A DNA stretch of 22,958 nucleotides from DTU036 sp964346475. Lineage in GTDB: Bacteria > Bacillota > Clostridia > Peptostreptococcales > Acidaminobacteraceae. Below the pieces are notes generated by a model that did not search any database, was not told where the DNA came from, and worked only from the letters and a program-made list of their open reading frames with translations. The DNA lies in contig CAYFUM010000025.1 of NCBI GenBank assembly GCA_964346475.1, positions 1-22,958 on the forward strand. Direction: 5' to 3'. The position numbers and the translations under genes were made by a program. Positions 1 through 6,427 of the stretch are shown in pieces (position 1 is the stretch's first letter; each line of letters opens with the position of its first letter).

Positions 1-126
1 TTACGACTTTGAAGGTTATCCATCTGCCTTTAACAATCTTTTTTTCAGAGCTTAGAGAGTCTCCTCAAGGTGTATGTTTTTATCTTTAATTCCCAATAGT
101 TTTAGTGTAGACTGTAGATGAGACAT
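1..126 (-). pseudogene. ISL3-family-like transposase, N-terminal fragment, frameshifted and cut by the window edge
   Basis: On the minus strand an ATG at 126 follows AAGGAGG with 6-base spacing. The reading begins MSHLQSTLKLLGIKDKN, which resembles the first residues of ISL3-family transposases (a short helix with a LLGIKDKN-type motif before the zinc-binding region). After 24 codons the frame ends at TAA (52-54). Shifting frame near codon 22 restores an open reading (DSLSSEKKIVKGRWITF...) to the edge of the window, as expected for a single-base frameshift in a longer protein. I infer a decayed or mis-sequenced transposase whose body lies to the left. The family call rests on recognising a short N-terminus and is moderate; the start site itself is well supported. 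Confidence 0.5.
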
Positions 127-183
127 GCCGGCCCTCCTTTATTATGTGTGATGACTTAATCATAGGGGACTTACCGGCATGTC
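122..183 (-). promoter_or_regulatory. Perfect 10-bp inverted repeat enclosing the transposase SD and covering its start codon
   Basis: GACATGCCGG (122-131) and CCGGCATGTC (174-183) are exact reverse complements separated by 42 bases. In a minus-strand transcript the downstream arm contains the ATG of the transposase fragment, and the SD (AAGGAGG) lies in the loop. A transcript entering from the right would fold this stem and hide the start codon, whereas a transcript starting inside the loop would not. IS10 and IS50 are known to block translation of read-in transcripts in this way; its use here is inference. Confidence 0.5.
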
Positions 184-200
184 GGGGGTGTTTTATAAAT

Positions 201-234
201 AAAAAGGTGCTAGTGACTATCGGTCACCAACACC
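201..234 (-). terminator. Hairpin with U-tract reading toward the transposase fragment
   Basis: GGTG-cta-GTGAC-tatcg-GTCAC-caa-CACC (206-234) forms a two-part stem. On the minus strand it is followed by TTTTTAT (205-199), giving a rho-independent terminator for transcripts moving left into the transposase remnant. Flanking GGGTGT (186-191) and ACACCC (244-249) can add an outer stem. No minus-strand gene lies just to the right, so a guard against read-in is more likely than the end of a gene. Confidence 0.55.
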
Positions 235-249
235 ATAAAGTGTACACCC

Positions 250-388
250 TTAATGTTTTGGGGATATGTAGACATACTAAACTCTGGAGAGGTTCGACCC
301 TAGCTTGGCAGAGGACCTAAGTAGGGTTTTTGTTTTACAAGCAAGTGAATTTTCCGATAAATCTATGGGGGAAGCTAGAGGGAGAGAT
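250..388 (+). other. Gene-free structured stretch with a plus-strand terminator
   Basis: I see no ORF with a ribosome binding site here. The stretch holds the small palindromes TATGTAGACATA (265-276) and CTCTGGAGAG (282-291). CCCTA (298-302) pairs with TAGGG (322-326), followed by TTTTTGTTTT (327-336), the form of a rho-independent terminator. The MATE promoter at 389-417 lies downstream, so this terminator is not a simple leader attenuator for that gene unless a second promoter exists. It could end a small RNA or a transcript leaving the IS. No known riboswitch consensus could be matched. Confidence 0.4.
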
Positions 389-417
389 TTGGTTTTATCT
401 AGATCATTATATATAAT
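389..417 (+). promoter_or_regulatory. Sigma-A-type promoter of the first MATE gene
   Basis: TTGGTT (389-394), a 17-base spacer and TATAAT (412-417) form a near-consensus promoter. Transcription would start near 424, leaving a leader of about 23 bases with AGGAGA before the ATG at 447. Confidence 0.7.
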
Positions 418-446
418 GCCAGTAGGGATTTTAACATAGGAGAATT

Positions 447-1763
447 ATGAGTAAACTTGATTATGATAGACCCACTGGGTTTTTACTTTTTAACCTGGCC
501 CTGCCTCTTATAGGTAAGCTCCTGGTTGCTGAACTATATAATGTAGTGGATACTTTTTTTGTTGGAAGGATGCTAGGTGCCAGTGCCCTTGGACCACTTG
601 GCCTTGTTTTTCCAATGCAGAGGTTCTTATTTTCTCTTCCCCTACTAGTGGGGGTTGGGACCTCTACTAAGCTTTCTAGATATCTTGGGGGCGAGGAATA
701 TAGCGAATTAGGCAAAATTGTAGCCAGTGGGGCTCTTATGCTGGTGGTTTTACAGAGCAGTTTTGCTCTGGTTATTTATTTTAAATCCATCCAGGTCATG
801 GAGTTTTTTGGAGCCAGTGGAGGAGGACTTGTTTCCAGTGCCTCCTATCTTGGCTATAGCAGCCTGGGCTCTATCTTTTTTGGTCTAAATAACTTTTTAT
901 CCTTCGTCCTAATCAGCTTTGGCAATACCAGGGTTTCTCTGGTGTCTCTTCTTCTTGGAGCTCTTCTCAACGGGATTTTAGACCCAATCTTTCTTGGTCC
1001 CCTGGGCTTTGGCTTGGAAGGAGCAGCTCTGGCTAGCATGCTTAGCCAGCTGGTTGGTGCGACTTACGCACTTATATTTTTTATAAAGCTTGCTAGAAAA
1101 AGAGGCTTTAGACTAAAGAAGCCCTCTATTAACTATTACCTACCAATTCTTCTAGGGGGTATCTCTGCCTTTATCATAGAAATCGAGGATTCCTTTGTAC
1201 TAGGCATCCTAAACAGGCTGCTCCTGGCAGAGGATGGAGAGCTGGGAGTTATGGTTCTAAATCTTATAACAAAACTAAGTATGTTTTTGTTTATTGCTCT
1301 TTTTGGCATAGCATCAGCCATGCAGCCCCTGGCTGCTTATTTCTATGGGTCAGAAAATAAAAAAAGACTTAGGGAGCTTTTAAAAAAATCTCTAGTTTAT
1401 AGCTTTTTATTGACCTTTCTTATATGGCTAATTTTTATGCTGAGGGCGGAGTTTTTTGTAGGACTCTTTATTGGAGAAGAGGACACGCTTTTACTGGTAG
1501 CCAGGGTTTTTAGGTTGGTAATTCTGGCCTTTCCTTTAACCAGTCTCTACTATATAAATATCTTCTATGCCCAGGCCCTGGGTGAAGGAAGGAGGGCTCT
1601 GGTACTCTCCCTTCTCAGACAGATTTTTCTTTTGATTCCCCTGTCCCTTATTTTTGTAAAGGGCCTAGGCCTAGGCAGCCTGGGGGTCTGGATTAGCTAT
1701 CCTATTACTGATATCTCTGCCAGCCTCCTTAGTTTTTTTAGTCTTAGAAATAGGAAAAAGTAG
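447..1763 (+). CDS. MATE family efflux transporter (first copy)
   Basis: The 438-residue product is a polytopic membrane protein of the multidrug and toxic compound extrusion family, which exports cationic drugs or metabolites by Na+ or H+ antiport. The N-terminus has the typical opening (P-L-I-G-K-L-L-V-A-E-L-Y-N-V-V-D-T-F-F-V-G) with the conserved YNVVDTxFVG segment near residues 30-41. About twelve hydrophobic segments in two related halves fit the usual 430-460 residues. ATG 447 follows AGGAGA at good spacing and its own promoter. It is monocistronic and convergent with the downstream operon across a shared terminator. Substrate is not predictable. It differs clearly from the second MATE gene at 4997, so the two are not a recent duplication. 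Confidence 0.9.
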   Translation: MSKLDYDRPTGFLLFNLALPLIGKLLVAELYNVVDTFFVGRMLGASALGPLGLVFPMQRFLFSLPLLVGVGTSTKLSRYLGGEEYSELGKIVASGALMLVVLQSSFALVIYFKSIQVMEFFGASGGGLVSSASYLGYSSLGSIFFGLNNFLSFVLISFGNTRVSLVSLLLGALLNGILDPIFLGPLGFGLEGAALASMLSQLVGATYALIFFIKLARKRGFRLKKPSINYYLPILLGGISAFIIEIEDSFVLGILNRLLLAEDGELGVMVLNLITKLSMFLFIALFGIASAMQPLAAYFYGSENKKRLRELLKKSLVYSFLLTFLIWLIFMLRAEFFVGLFIGEEDTLLLVARVFRLVILAFPLTSLYYINIFYAQALGEGRRALVLSLLRQIFLLIPLSLIFVKGLGLGSLGVWISYPITDISASLLSFFSLRNRKK

Positions 1764-1777
1764 TTTTCTATTTTTGC

Positions 1778-1815
1778 AAAAAAATGCCCCAGAAATTTCT
1801 GGAGCAGTTTTATTT
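1778..1815. terminator. Bidirectional terminator between MATE and the GNAT gene
   Basis: TGC-c-CCAGAAATTTCTGG-a-GCA (1785-1806) is a long symmetrical stem. It is flanked by AAAAAAA on the left and GTTTTATTT on the right, so it works as a rho-independent terminator on both strands for the convergent units. Confidence 0.85.
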
Positions 1816-2092
1816 ACCTATCGGCATTTATATCATTGTAGGAAGGGTCTTGGTCAAATTTTTTAACCACATAGGAGCACTGGGCTCTTAGCTTTAAGTC
1901 CTCACTTCTAGCGTAGTCGGCCAGATGGTCCAGGAGGATCCCAGCCAGGCCCTGGCCCCTCATGGAGGGATTTACCTGGGTTGAGGTAACTAGAAGGACC
2001 CCCTCTTCTTCTTCGATGTATTTTATGAGGCCCTGGGGGCTTTTTTCATCTTCACCAACAAAAAAGCAGTTTTTTGCAGATTTTATTTCCAT
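1814..2092 (-). CDS. Small GNAT-like N-acetyltransferase (YjdJ/NATD1 type)
   Basis: This 92-residue protein matches the compact single-domain GNAT subfamily COG2388 (YjdJ/NATD1). The acetyl-CoA binding loop is R-G-Q-G-L-A-G near residues 45-51, followed by the helix LLDHLADYARSEDLKL and the family's conserved C-S-Y-V segment, then a DPSYNDI-like tail corresponding to the usual 'hPEY' end. Normal length for the family is about 90-100 residues. The SD AAGGGGAAG precedes the ATG. It is the last gene of the four-gene minus-strand operon, 11 bases after the EamA transporter, and its stop codon lies within the T-rich flank of the shared terminator. The acyl acceptor is unknown. Confidence 0.8.
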   Translation of the reverse strand: MEIKSAKNCFFVGEDEKSPQGLIKYIEEEEGVLLVTSTQVNPSMRGQGLAGILLDHLADYARSEDLKLRAQCSYVVKKFDQDPSYNDINADR

Positions 2093-2103
2093 GGTCTTCC
2101 CCT

Positions 2104-2964
2104 TTAACTTGTTTTCTTAGCTGCCCTTAGTTTAAAGAGCAGATAGCCAGCTAGGATTATAATACCCATTCCTAGGTAGCTTAAAAGGTCAGGAAACTCC
2201 CTAAAAAACAGCATGCCAAAGGCGGCTGAGAAGAGGATGCTGGAATAGGAGTAGACGCTGATTTCCCCAGCCTTGGCCTGCCTATAGGCAAAGGTGACAA
2301 AGTACTGGCCCAGGCCTCCAAAGATTCCTATGCAAAGGAGGTAGACCAGGCTCATACCCCTGGGAAGGACAAAGTTCCCCAGAAGAAAGGGCAGGGAGGC
2401 CAGGGAGGAAAAGGCTGCAAAGGCCATTATGACCACCTCCCCCTCTAGATCATCTCCTAGATAACTTATAAAGACGTAGGCCAGGGCTGCTCCTAGAGAA
2501 CCTGAAAGGCCTACCATGGCTGGCAGAATGGAGGCAGAAAAGCTGGGCTTTACTATGAGAAGGACCCCTAGAAAGCCAAGAAAAACGCTGAGGAGCTTGT
2601 CTCTGGTTAGTTTTTCTTTGACTATTAAAGCCGAGAAGAGGACCACAAAGATAGGGGAGCTCTGGTGGATGGCGTTGGCATCTCCCAGCAGCATGTTTTG
2701 GGTGGCATAGAAATAGCCAACAACCCCTGTGAAGCCAGTAAGGCAGCGCATAAAAAGAGGCAGTCTGGCCTTTTTGGGGATCACAATCTTCTTTTTCTCC
2801 TTTCTTAATAGAAGGAGAACACCAAAGAAAATAAGGAGGTTTCTCATAAATATCTTTTCAAAAAGGGGTATTTGGGGTCCTGAGAGCTTTACAAAGGCCT
2901 GCATGAGGGAAAAGGATAGAGCCGACAGGAGGATAAAAAGTATGGCTTTAGAGTGTTTAGTCAT
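2104..2964 (-). CDS. EamA/DMT-superfamily transporter
   Basis: The 286-residue membrane protein has ten predicted hydrophobic helices arranged as two EamA repeats, the hallmark of the drug/metabolite transporter (RhaT/YdcZ-like) group. The conserved end of the first repeat is visible (Q-S-S-P-I-F-V-V-L-F-S-A, then E-K-L-T, then G-F-L-G-V-L-L-I-V-K-P), and the second repeat has the equivalent Y-S-Y-S-S-I-L-F-S-A-A-F-G followed by FFREFPD. The SD TAGGAG precedes the ATG at 2964, 15 bases after the HAD gene. Position in an operon with a cysteine desulfidase homologue suggests amino-acid or metabolite export, but the substrate cannot be read from sequence. Confidence 0.88.
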   Translation of the reverse strand: MTKHSKAILFILLSALSFSLMQAFVKLSGPQIPLFEKIFMRNLLIFFGVLLLLRKEKKKIVIPKKARLPLFMRCLTGFTGVVGYFYATQNMLLGDANAIHQSSPIFVVLFSALIVKEKLTRDKLLSVFLGFLGVLLIVKPSFSASILPAMVGLSGSLGAALAYVFISYLGDDLEGEVVIMAFAAFSSLASLPFLLGNFVLPRGMSLVYLLCIGIFGGLGQYFVTFAYRQAKAGEISVYSYSSILFSAAFGMLFFREFPDLLSYLGMGIIILAGYLLFKLRAAKKTS

Positions 2965-2979
2965 GTTTTCTCCTAGATT

Positions 2980-3594
2980 TTATTTAAGAAGGCTTTTAAG
3001 CTGGGAAAGATCTTTTATTATAAGGTCTGGGGTCTGGGCTCTTCCAAAGCCAAAGTCTACATGATAGTAGGGAATCCCAGCAAGTCTTGCAGCCTCCTCA
3101 TCGCCCCGGGTATCTCCCACATAGACAGGACTTTTAAGGCCGTGTTTTTTCATCATCAAGAGGATGTTCTTTCCCTTTAGCTGGGGGCTCTCACCCCAGG
3201 AGAGAAAATCCCTAAAGTGCTCTTTAAACTTATGGACTTCTAGGAAGGTCTCAATATAGCCCTGCTGGGCATTGCTGACAATAAAAAGAGGAAGTCTTTC
3301 CTTTAAATAGTCAAGGCTTTCCTTTACACCGGGCAGGAGAAAGCTTCCACCCCTTCTTATCATGCTAAGCTCTAGCTTATAGAACTCCTCAAAGATCTCA
3401 AGCTTTCTATTAAAGTCCAGGCCCAGAAGGGTTGCCTGGGCGATTTCATCCATGGGTTTTCCCATGAGGCTAAGAAAGCTATCATAGTCTGTTATCTGAC
3501 TCCCATACTTTTTTTCTATGCTGACAAGGGCCTCATAGGCGGGCCTTGTTGCGTCCCAAAGGGTACCATCAAGATCAAAGATTATAGAGTCCAT
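2980..3594 (-). CDS. HAD-superfamily hydrolase, phosphoglycolate-phosphatase-like
   Basis: The 204-residue protein carries the HAD motifs: motif I F-D-L-D-G-T-L (nucleophile Asp7, acid Asp9), motif II V-S-N near residue 106, a motif III lysine in the QLKGKN segment, and motif IV G-D-T-R-G-D-E-E-A-A. The helical cap between motifs I and II suggests a subfamily I phosphatase acting on a small phosphorylated metabolite. The ATG at 3594 lies one base after the stop of the upstream desulfidase gene, so translation is probably coupled. Substrate unknown. Confidence 0.88.
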   Translation of the reverse strand: MDSIIFDLDGTLWDATRPAYEALVSIEKKYGSQITDYDSFLSLMGKPMDEIAQATLLGLDFNRKLEIFEEFYKLELSMIRRGGSFLLPGVKESLDYLKERLPLFIVSNAQQGYIETFLEVHKFKEHFRDFLSWGESPQLKGKNILLMMKKHGLKSPVYVGDTRGDEEAARLAGIPYYHVDFGFGRAQTPDLIIKDLSQLKSLLK

Positions 3595-3595
3595 G

Positions 3596-4882
3596 CTAGG
3601 CCCTTTCTCGCATAATCTGGATTACTGTGTCGTCCACATGGGCCATACCGGGACTTGAGAGTCTTGCTAGGTTTTCAATGCTTTTTTCCACCCTGGGATC
3701 TGTTAAGCCGTTGTGGTCTTCAAGGGTGGTACCCTGCATGGCGAGCAGGGCAGACTGGACTGCTGTGGCGGCTGCTGTTCCAAGTTTTAGAGCGCAGCCT
3801 GGCTTGGCGCCATCACAGATTACGCCGGACTGGTTGGCTATTATGTTATTTATGGTGGCAGGGATAATATCTTTTCCCTCCAAAATCCAGGCTATGGCTG
3901 AACCTGAGCCGATGGCCGCTGCAATGGAGCAGCCGCAGAGGTTGGAGAGCCTTCCAATATAGTGTTTTATATAGCTTGTTAGGGTGTGGCTTATGGCCAG
4001 GGCCCGGGCCATGGTCTTTTCATCCACATCTCTTATATCCTGGAGGGCGGCCAGGGGCAGGATAGCTGTCAGGCCATTATTGCCACTGCCCGAAGAGCTC
4101 ATTACACTTATTCTCTCGCCACTCATCCTGGCGTCGCTGGCGGCAGCTGTTAGAAGATAGGCTAGGTTGGCAAAGTCTCTGGCTACCAGGCCCTCCTTCA
4201 TGTTTTTTTCCATGCTGTGGCCAACTCCCAGGCCATAGGCCTGGTCTATGCCCAGTCTAGCTGCCCTTAGATTCATATCTATACCTTCCAGTAGAAAGCT
4301 AAACTCCTCAGCCGGTATTTCTTCTATATCCTCCACTATATCCAGGATCTTGCTTTTATAAAAAAGCTCCTTCTCCTCTAGATAGGAGTTATCACTGTCA
4401 GTTTCCTTTTCCTGGGAGAGGAGGATTTTGTCATCTAGGCTTTTTTCCACCAGCTTGTCATGGCGGTCGACTATGAGGACCCTGGAGGAGTGGTTTTCAC
4501 TTCTCAACCTGGCCTCTATATAGACAGCTCTGTCGCTGTCAGCTAGGTCCACAGTGATTTTTGATTTTTCCAGGAGGTCATCGGCTTTTTTTCTTATTTC
4601 CTCATCGATATCCCCTAGAAGCTCCAGGCCCTTAGCAGGGTCAGCCAGGGCTGCTCCCAGGGCTGCAGCTACATCTAGGCCAGTTTTATGGGTACCTGGA
4701 ATACCCACATCCATGCCATTTTTATAGATAGCCCTGGAGGTTAGGATCTCTATTTCCTGGGGTTTTTCTCCAAGAAGTTCTGCAGCATGGGCGCTGGCCA
4801 GGGCTATAGCTACAGGTTCGGTACAGCCAAGGGCTGGCCTGACCTCATCTTTAAGTAGTTTTATAATAAAGTTAGAATTCAT
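3596..4882 (-). CDS. UPF0597/CyuA-type L-cysteine desulfidase homologue
   Basis: The 428-residue protein is the UPF0597 family (COG3681; YhaM/CyuA), whose studied members are oxygen-sensitive [4Fe-4S] L-cysteine desulfidases releasing sulfide, ammonia and pyruvate, related to L-serine dehydratases. The N-terminal hallmark P-A-L-G-C-T-E-P-V-A (Cys20), a central GSGNNGLTA loop, the N-L-C-G-C-S-I-A-A-A segment and the I-C-D-G-A-K-P-G-C-A-L-K segment are present, supplying the three-cysteine cluster plus others. Length is normal for the family. It heads the minus-strand operon, with an AGGGGGGAAG ribosome site. Serine or other beta-elimination activity cannot be excluded. The sulfide it would release may matter for Fe-S assembly, but no direct link is visible. 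Confidence 0.85.
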   Translation of the reverse strand: MNSNFIIKLLKDEVRPALGCTEPVAIALASAHAAELLGEKPQEIEILTSRAIYKNGMDVGIPGTHKTGLDVAAALGAALADPAKGLELLGDIDEEIRKKADDLLEKSKITVDLADSDRAVYIEARLRSENHSSRVLIVDRHDKLVEKSLDDKILLSQEKETDSDNSYLEEKELFYKSKILDIVEDIEEIPAEEFSFLLEGIDMNLRAARLGIDQAYGLGVGHSMEKNMKEGLVARDFANLAYLLTAAASDARMSGERISVMSSSGSGNNGLTAILPLAALQDIRDVDEKTMARALAISHTLTSYIKHYIGRLSNLCGCSIAAAIGSGSAIAWILEGKDIIPATINNIIANQSGVICDGAKPGCALKLGTAAATAVQSALLAMQGTTLEDHNGLTDPRVEKSIENLARLSSPGMAHVDDTVIQIMRERA

Positions 4883-4909
4883 CTTCCCCCCTAATTTTAA
4901 TATATGTCT

Positions 4910-4938
4910 ATTCTACACTAGTTTTTAAAAAAGATGAA
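4910..4938 (-). promoter_or_regulatory. Candidate promoter of the desulfidase operon
   Basis: On the minus strand TTCATC (4938-4933), a 17-base spacer and TAGAAT (4915-4910) precede the start codon at 4882. The -10 is good and the -35 weak. It lies in a 114-base divergent region shared with the second MATE gene. Confidence 0.4.
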
Positions 4939-4959
4939 GAAAATGAAAGCTTGGCCTAG

Positions 4960-4988
4960 TAGACAGGTCTTTTTACCTGGGCTATACT
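4960..4988 (+). promoter_or_regulatory. Promoter of the second MATE gene with an inverted repeat in the spacer
   Basis: TAGACA (4960-4965), a 17-base spacer and TATACT (4983-4988) each match consensus at 5 of 6 positions. The spacer contains CAGGT-cttttt-ACCTG (4964-4979), a plausible operator between the promoter boxes. The start codon at 4997 is only 9 bases after the -10, so the mRNA would begin at or next to the ATG. Confidence 0.5.
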
Positions 4989-4996
4989 GATGGGGT

Positions 4997-6373
4997 ATGG
5001 AAAAAAATAAGATTAAAACCGGTAGATTTATGGTGGAGGAGGAGCTCTACAGGGTTCTTTGGAGCCTGAGCCTTCCCCTTATGCTTAACAATTTTATACA
5101 GACCCTCTACAACCTGGTGGACGCCTTCTGGCTGGGAAGACTGGGCCATGAAGAGTTTGCGGCAACTTCCTTTGTCTGGCCTGTGGTCAATCTTTTTGTC
5201 TCCATAGGAATTGGTACCTCCATTGCCGGTACTTCTATCCTGGCTAGACTCCTGGGAGCAAGAGAGCTTAGAAAAAGCCAGGAAGTGGCCTCCCATCTTA
5301 TGGTGCTGAGCCTTATTTTTGCCTTTGTCTTTTCTATTATGGGCTACTACATGACTCCCTCTATTGTGGGTTTTATGGGGGCCAGTGGGGATTTTTTTCA
5401 GTATTCCAAGGTCTATTTGCAGATAGATTTTTTATCCTTTCCCTTTGTCATGGTCTTTTTTGGACTCCAGAGTATCCTGGCGGCCCAGGGCCATAACAAG
5501 GCTATAACCCTAGCTAATACCCTGGCGGCTCTTACTAATATTGTGCTAGATCCCTTTTTTATTTTTGAAGACTTTCTGGGAATGAAAACCCTGGGCCTTG
5601 GGGTGGCAGGGGCTGCCTATGCAACCCTAATAAGTAAGGTCCTCCTGGCTGGTCTGGGCCTTCTTATCCTCCTCAGGGGGACCAGCGAGATAGGCCTTAA
5701 ATTCAGGGGGCTTAAGATAAAGCTGTCTCTTTTTAAGGAGATCTTTCTAGTTGCCCTACCCTCAAGCCTTGGCCAGATGGGTTCTTCTCTGGGGTTTATT
5801 GTCCTAAATGCCGCTATAGCTTCCTATGGCACTATTACCCTGGCTGCCTTTGCCATGATTAACAGGGCAACGGGTATTATCATGCAGCCTCCCATGGGGA
5901 TAGGAGGGAGCCTGGCTGCTATTGTGGGCCAGAACATAGGTGCTGGCAGGGAGGACAGGGCTAGGGAGTCTCTTAAGAAGGCTGTCCTCCTCTCCCTGGC
6001 CTTTACTGCTACAGGAGCTATCCTCCTTCTTATCTTTGATAGGGAGTTTGTGGGGCTGTTTTTATCCTCCTCGGGGGAGGCCCAGGTTATGGAGGAGGCC
6101 CTGGTCTATCTCTGGTATTCTCTACTTACCATACCTCTAATGGGTTTTTTCTCTATCTTCCAGGGCTTTTTCCAAGGTACAGGTTTTACCAGGTATGGCA
6201 TGTATATGGACCTTGGCAGGCTCTGGCTTATCAGGCTTCCAATGATTTACCTCTTTAAAAACTTTACTAACCTGGGCTCCCAGGGTATCTGGTTTTCCAT
6301 GACCTTTAGTAATGTGGCGGTAATTCTCTATGCCTGGTGGCTCTATAGGCTGGGGAGGTGGACACCCCAATAA
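4997..6373 (+). CDS. MATE family efflux transporter (second copy)
   Basis: The 458-residue membrane protein is a MATE exporter with the classic opening L-P-L-M-L-N-N-F-I-Q-T-L-Y-N-L-V-D-A-F-W-L-G-R (about residues 25-48), a central P-S-S-L-G-Q-M segment starting the second half, and the PPMGIGGSLAAIVGQNIGAG segment typical of the NorM/DinF group. Twelve hydrophobic segments are apparent. The start is uncertain in one respect: no clear SD precedes ATG 4997 and the likely promoter lies almost on top of it. An internal ATG at 5030 is possible but also lacks an SD. The gene is monocistronic, divergent from the desulfidase operon, and ends at a strong terminator. Confidence 0.9.
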   Translation: MEKNKIKTGRFMVEEELYRVLWSLSLPLMLNNFIQTLYNLVDAFWLGRLGHEEFAATSFVWPVVNLFVSIGIGTSIAGTSILARLLGARELRKSQEVASHLMVLSLIFAFVFSIMGYYMTPSIVGFMGASGDFFQYSKVYLQIDFLSFPFVMVFFGLQSILAAQGHNKAITLANTLAALTNIVLDPFFIFEDFLGMKTLGLGVAGAAYATLISKVLLAGLGLLILLRGTSEIGLKFRGLKIKLSLFKEIFLVALPSSLGQMGSSLGFIVLNAAIASYGTITLAAFAMINRATGIIMQPPMGIGGSLAAIVGQNIGAGREDRARESLKKAVLLSLAFTATGAILLLIFDREFVGLFLSSSGEAQVMEEALVYLWYSLLTIPLMGFFSIFQGFFQGTGFTRYGMYMDLGRLWLIRLPMIYLFKNFTNLGSQGIWFSMTFSNVAVILYAWWLYRLGRWTPQ

Positions 6374-6397
6374 AAAAAGAAGAGATTTCTCTCTTCT
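6371..6397 (-). terminator. Minus-strand terminator after the Na/Pi cotransporter
   Basis: AGAAGAGA (6378-6385) and TCTCTTCT (6390-6397) form an 8-bp stem. On the minus strand it is followed by a T-rich tract (6377-6371). Confidence 0.75.
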
Positions 6398-6403
6398 GCT
6401 AGA

Positions 6404-6427
6404 TACCGGTAAGCCCGGTATTTTTTT
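6404..6427 (+). terminator. Plus-strand terminator after the second MATE gene
   Basis: TACCGG (6404-6409) and CCGGTA (6415-6420) pair, followed by seven T (6421-6427). The T-tract overlaps the stop codon of the convergent Na/Pi gene. Confidence 0.8.

Noticed and set aside
250..300. Glycine riboswitch, suggested by ACTCTGGAGAG
   Set aside because: The CCGAAGG-type core and the rest of the conserved aptamer are absent, and the downstream gene is a MATE exporter with its own promoter after this region.
285..326. PreQ1-I riboswitch, suggested by AGAGGTTC
   Set aside because: The required stem partner and the A-rich tail ending in ACTAA are missing, and no queuosine gene is nearby.
447..6373. 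Recent duplication of the two MATE genes
   Set aside because: The proteins share only family motifs and differ in length and in most residues.
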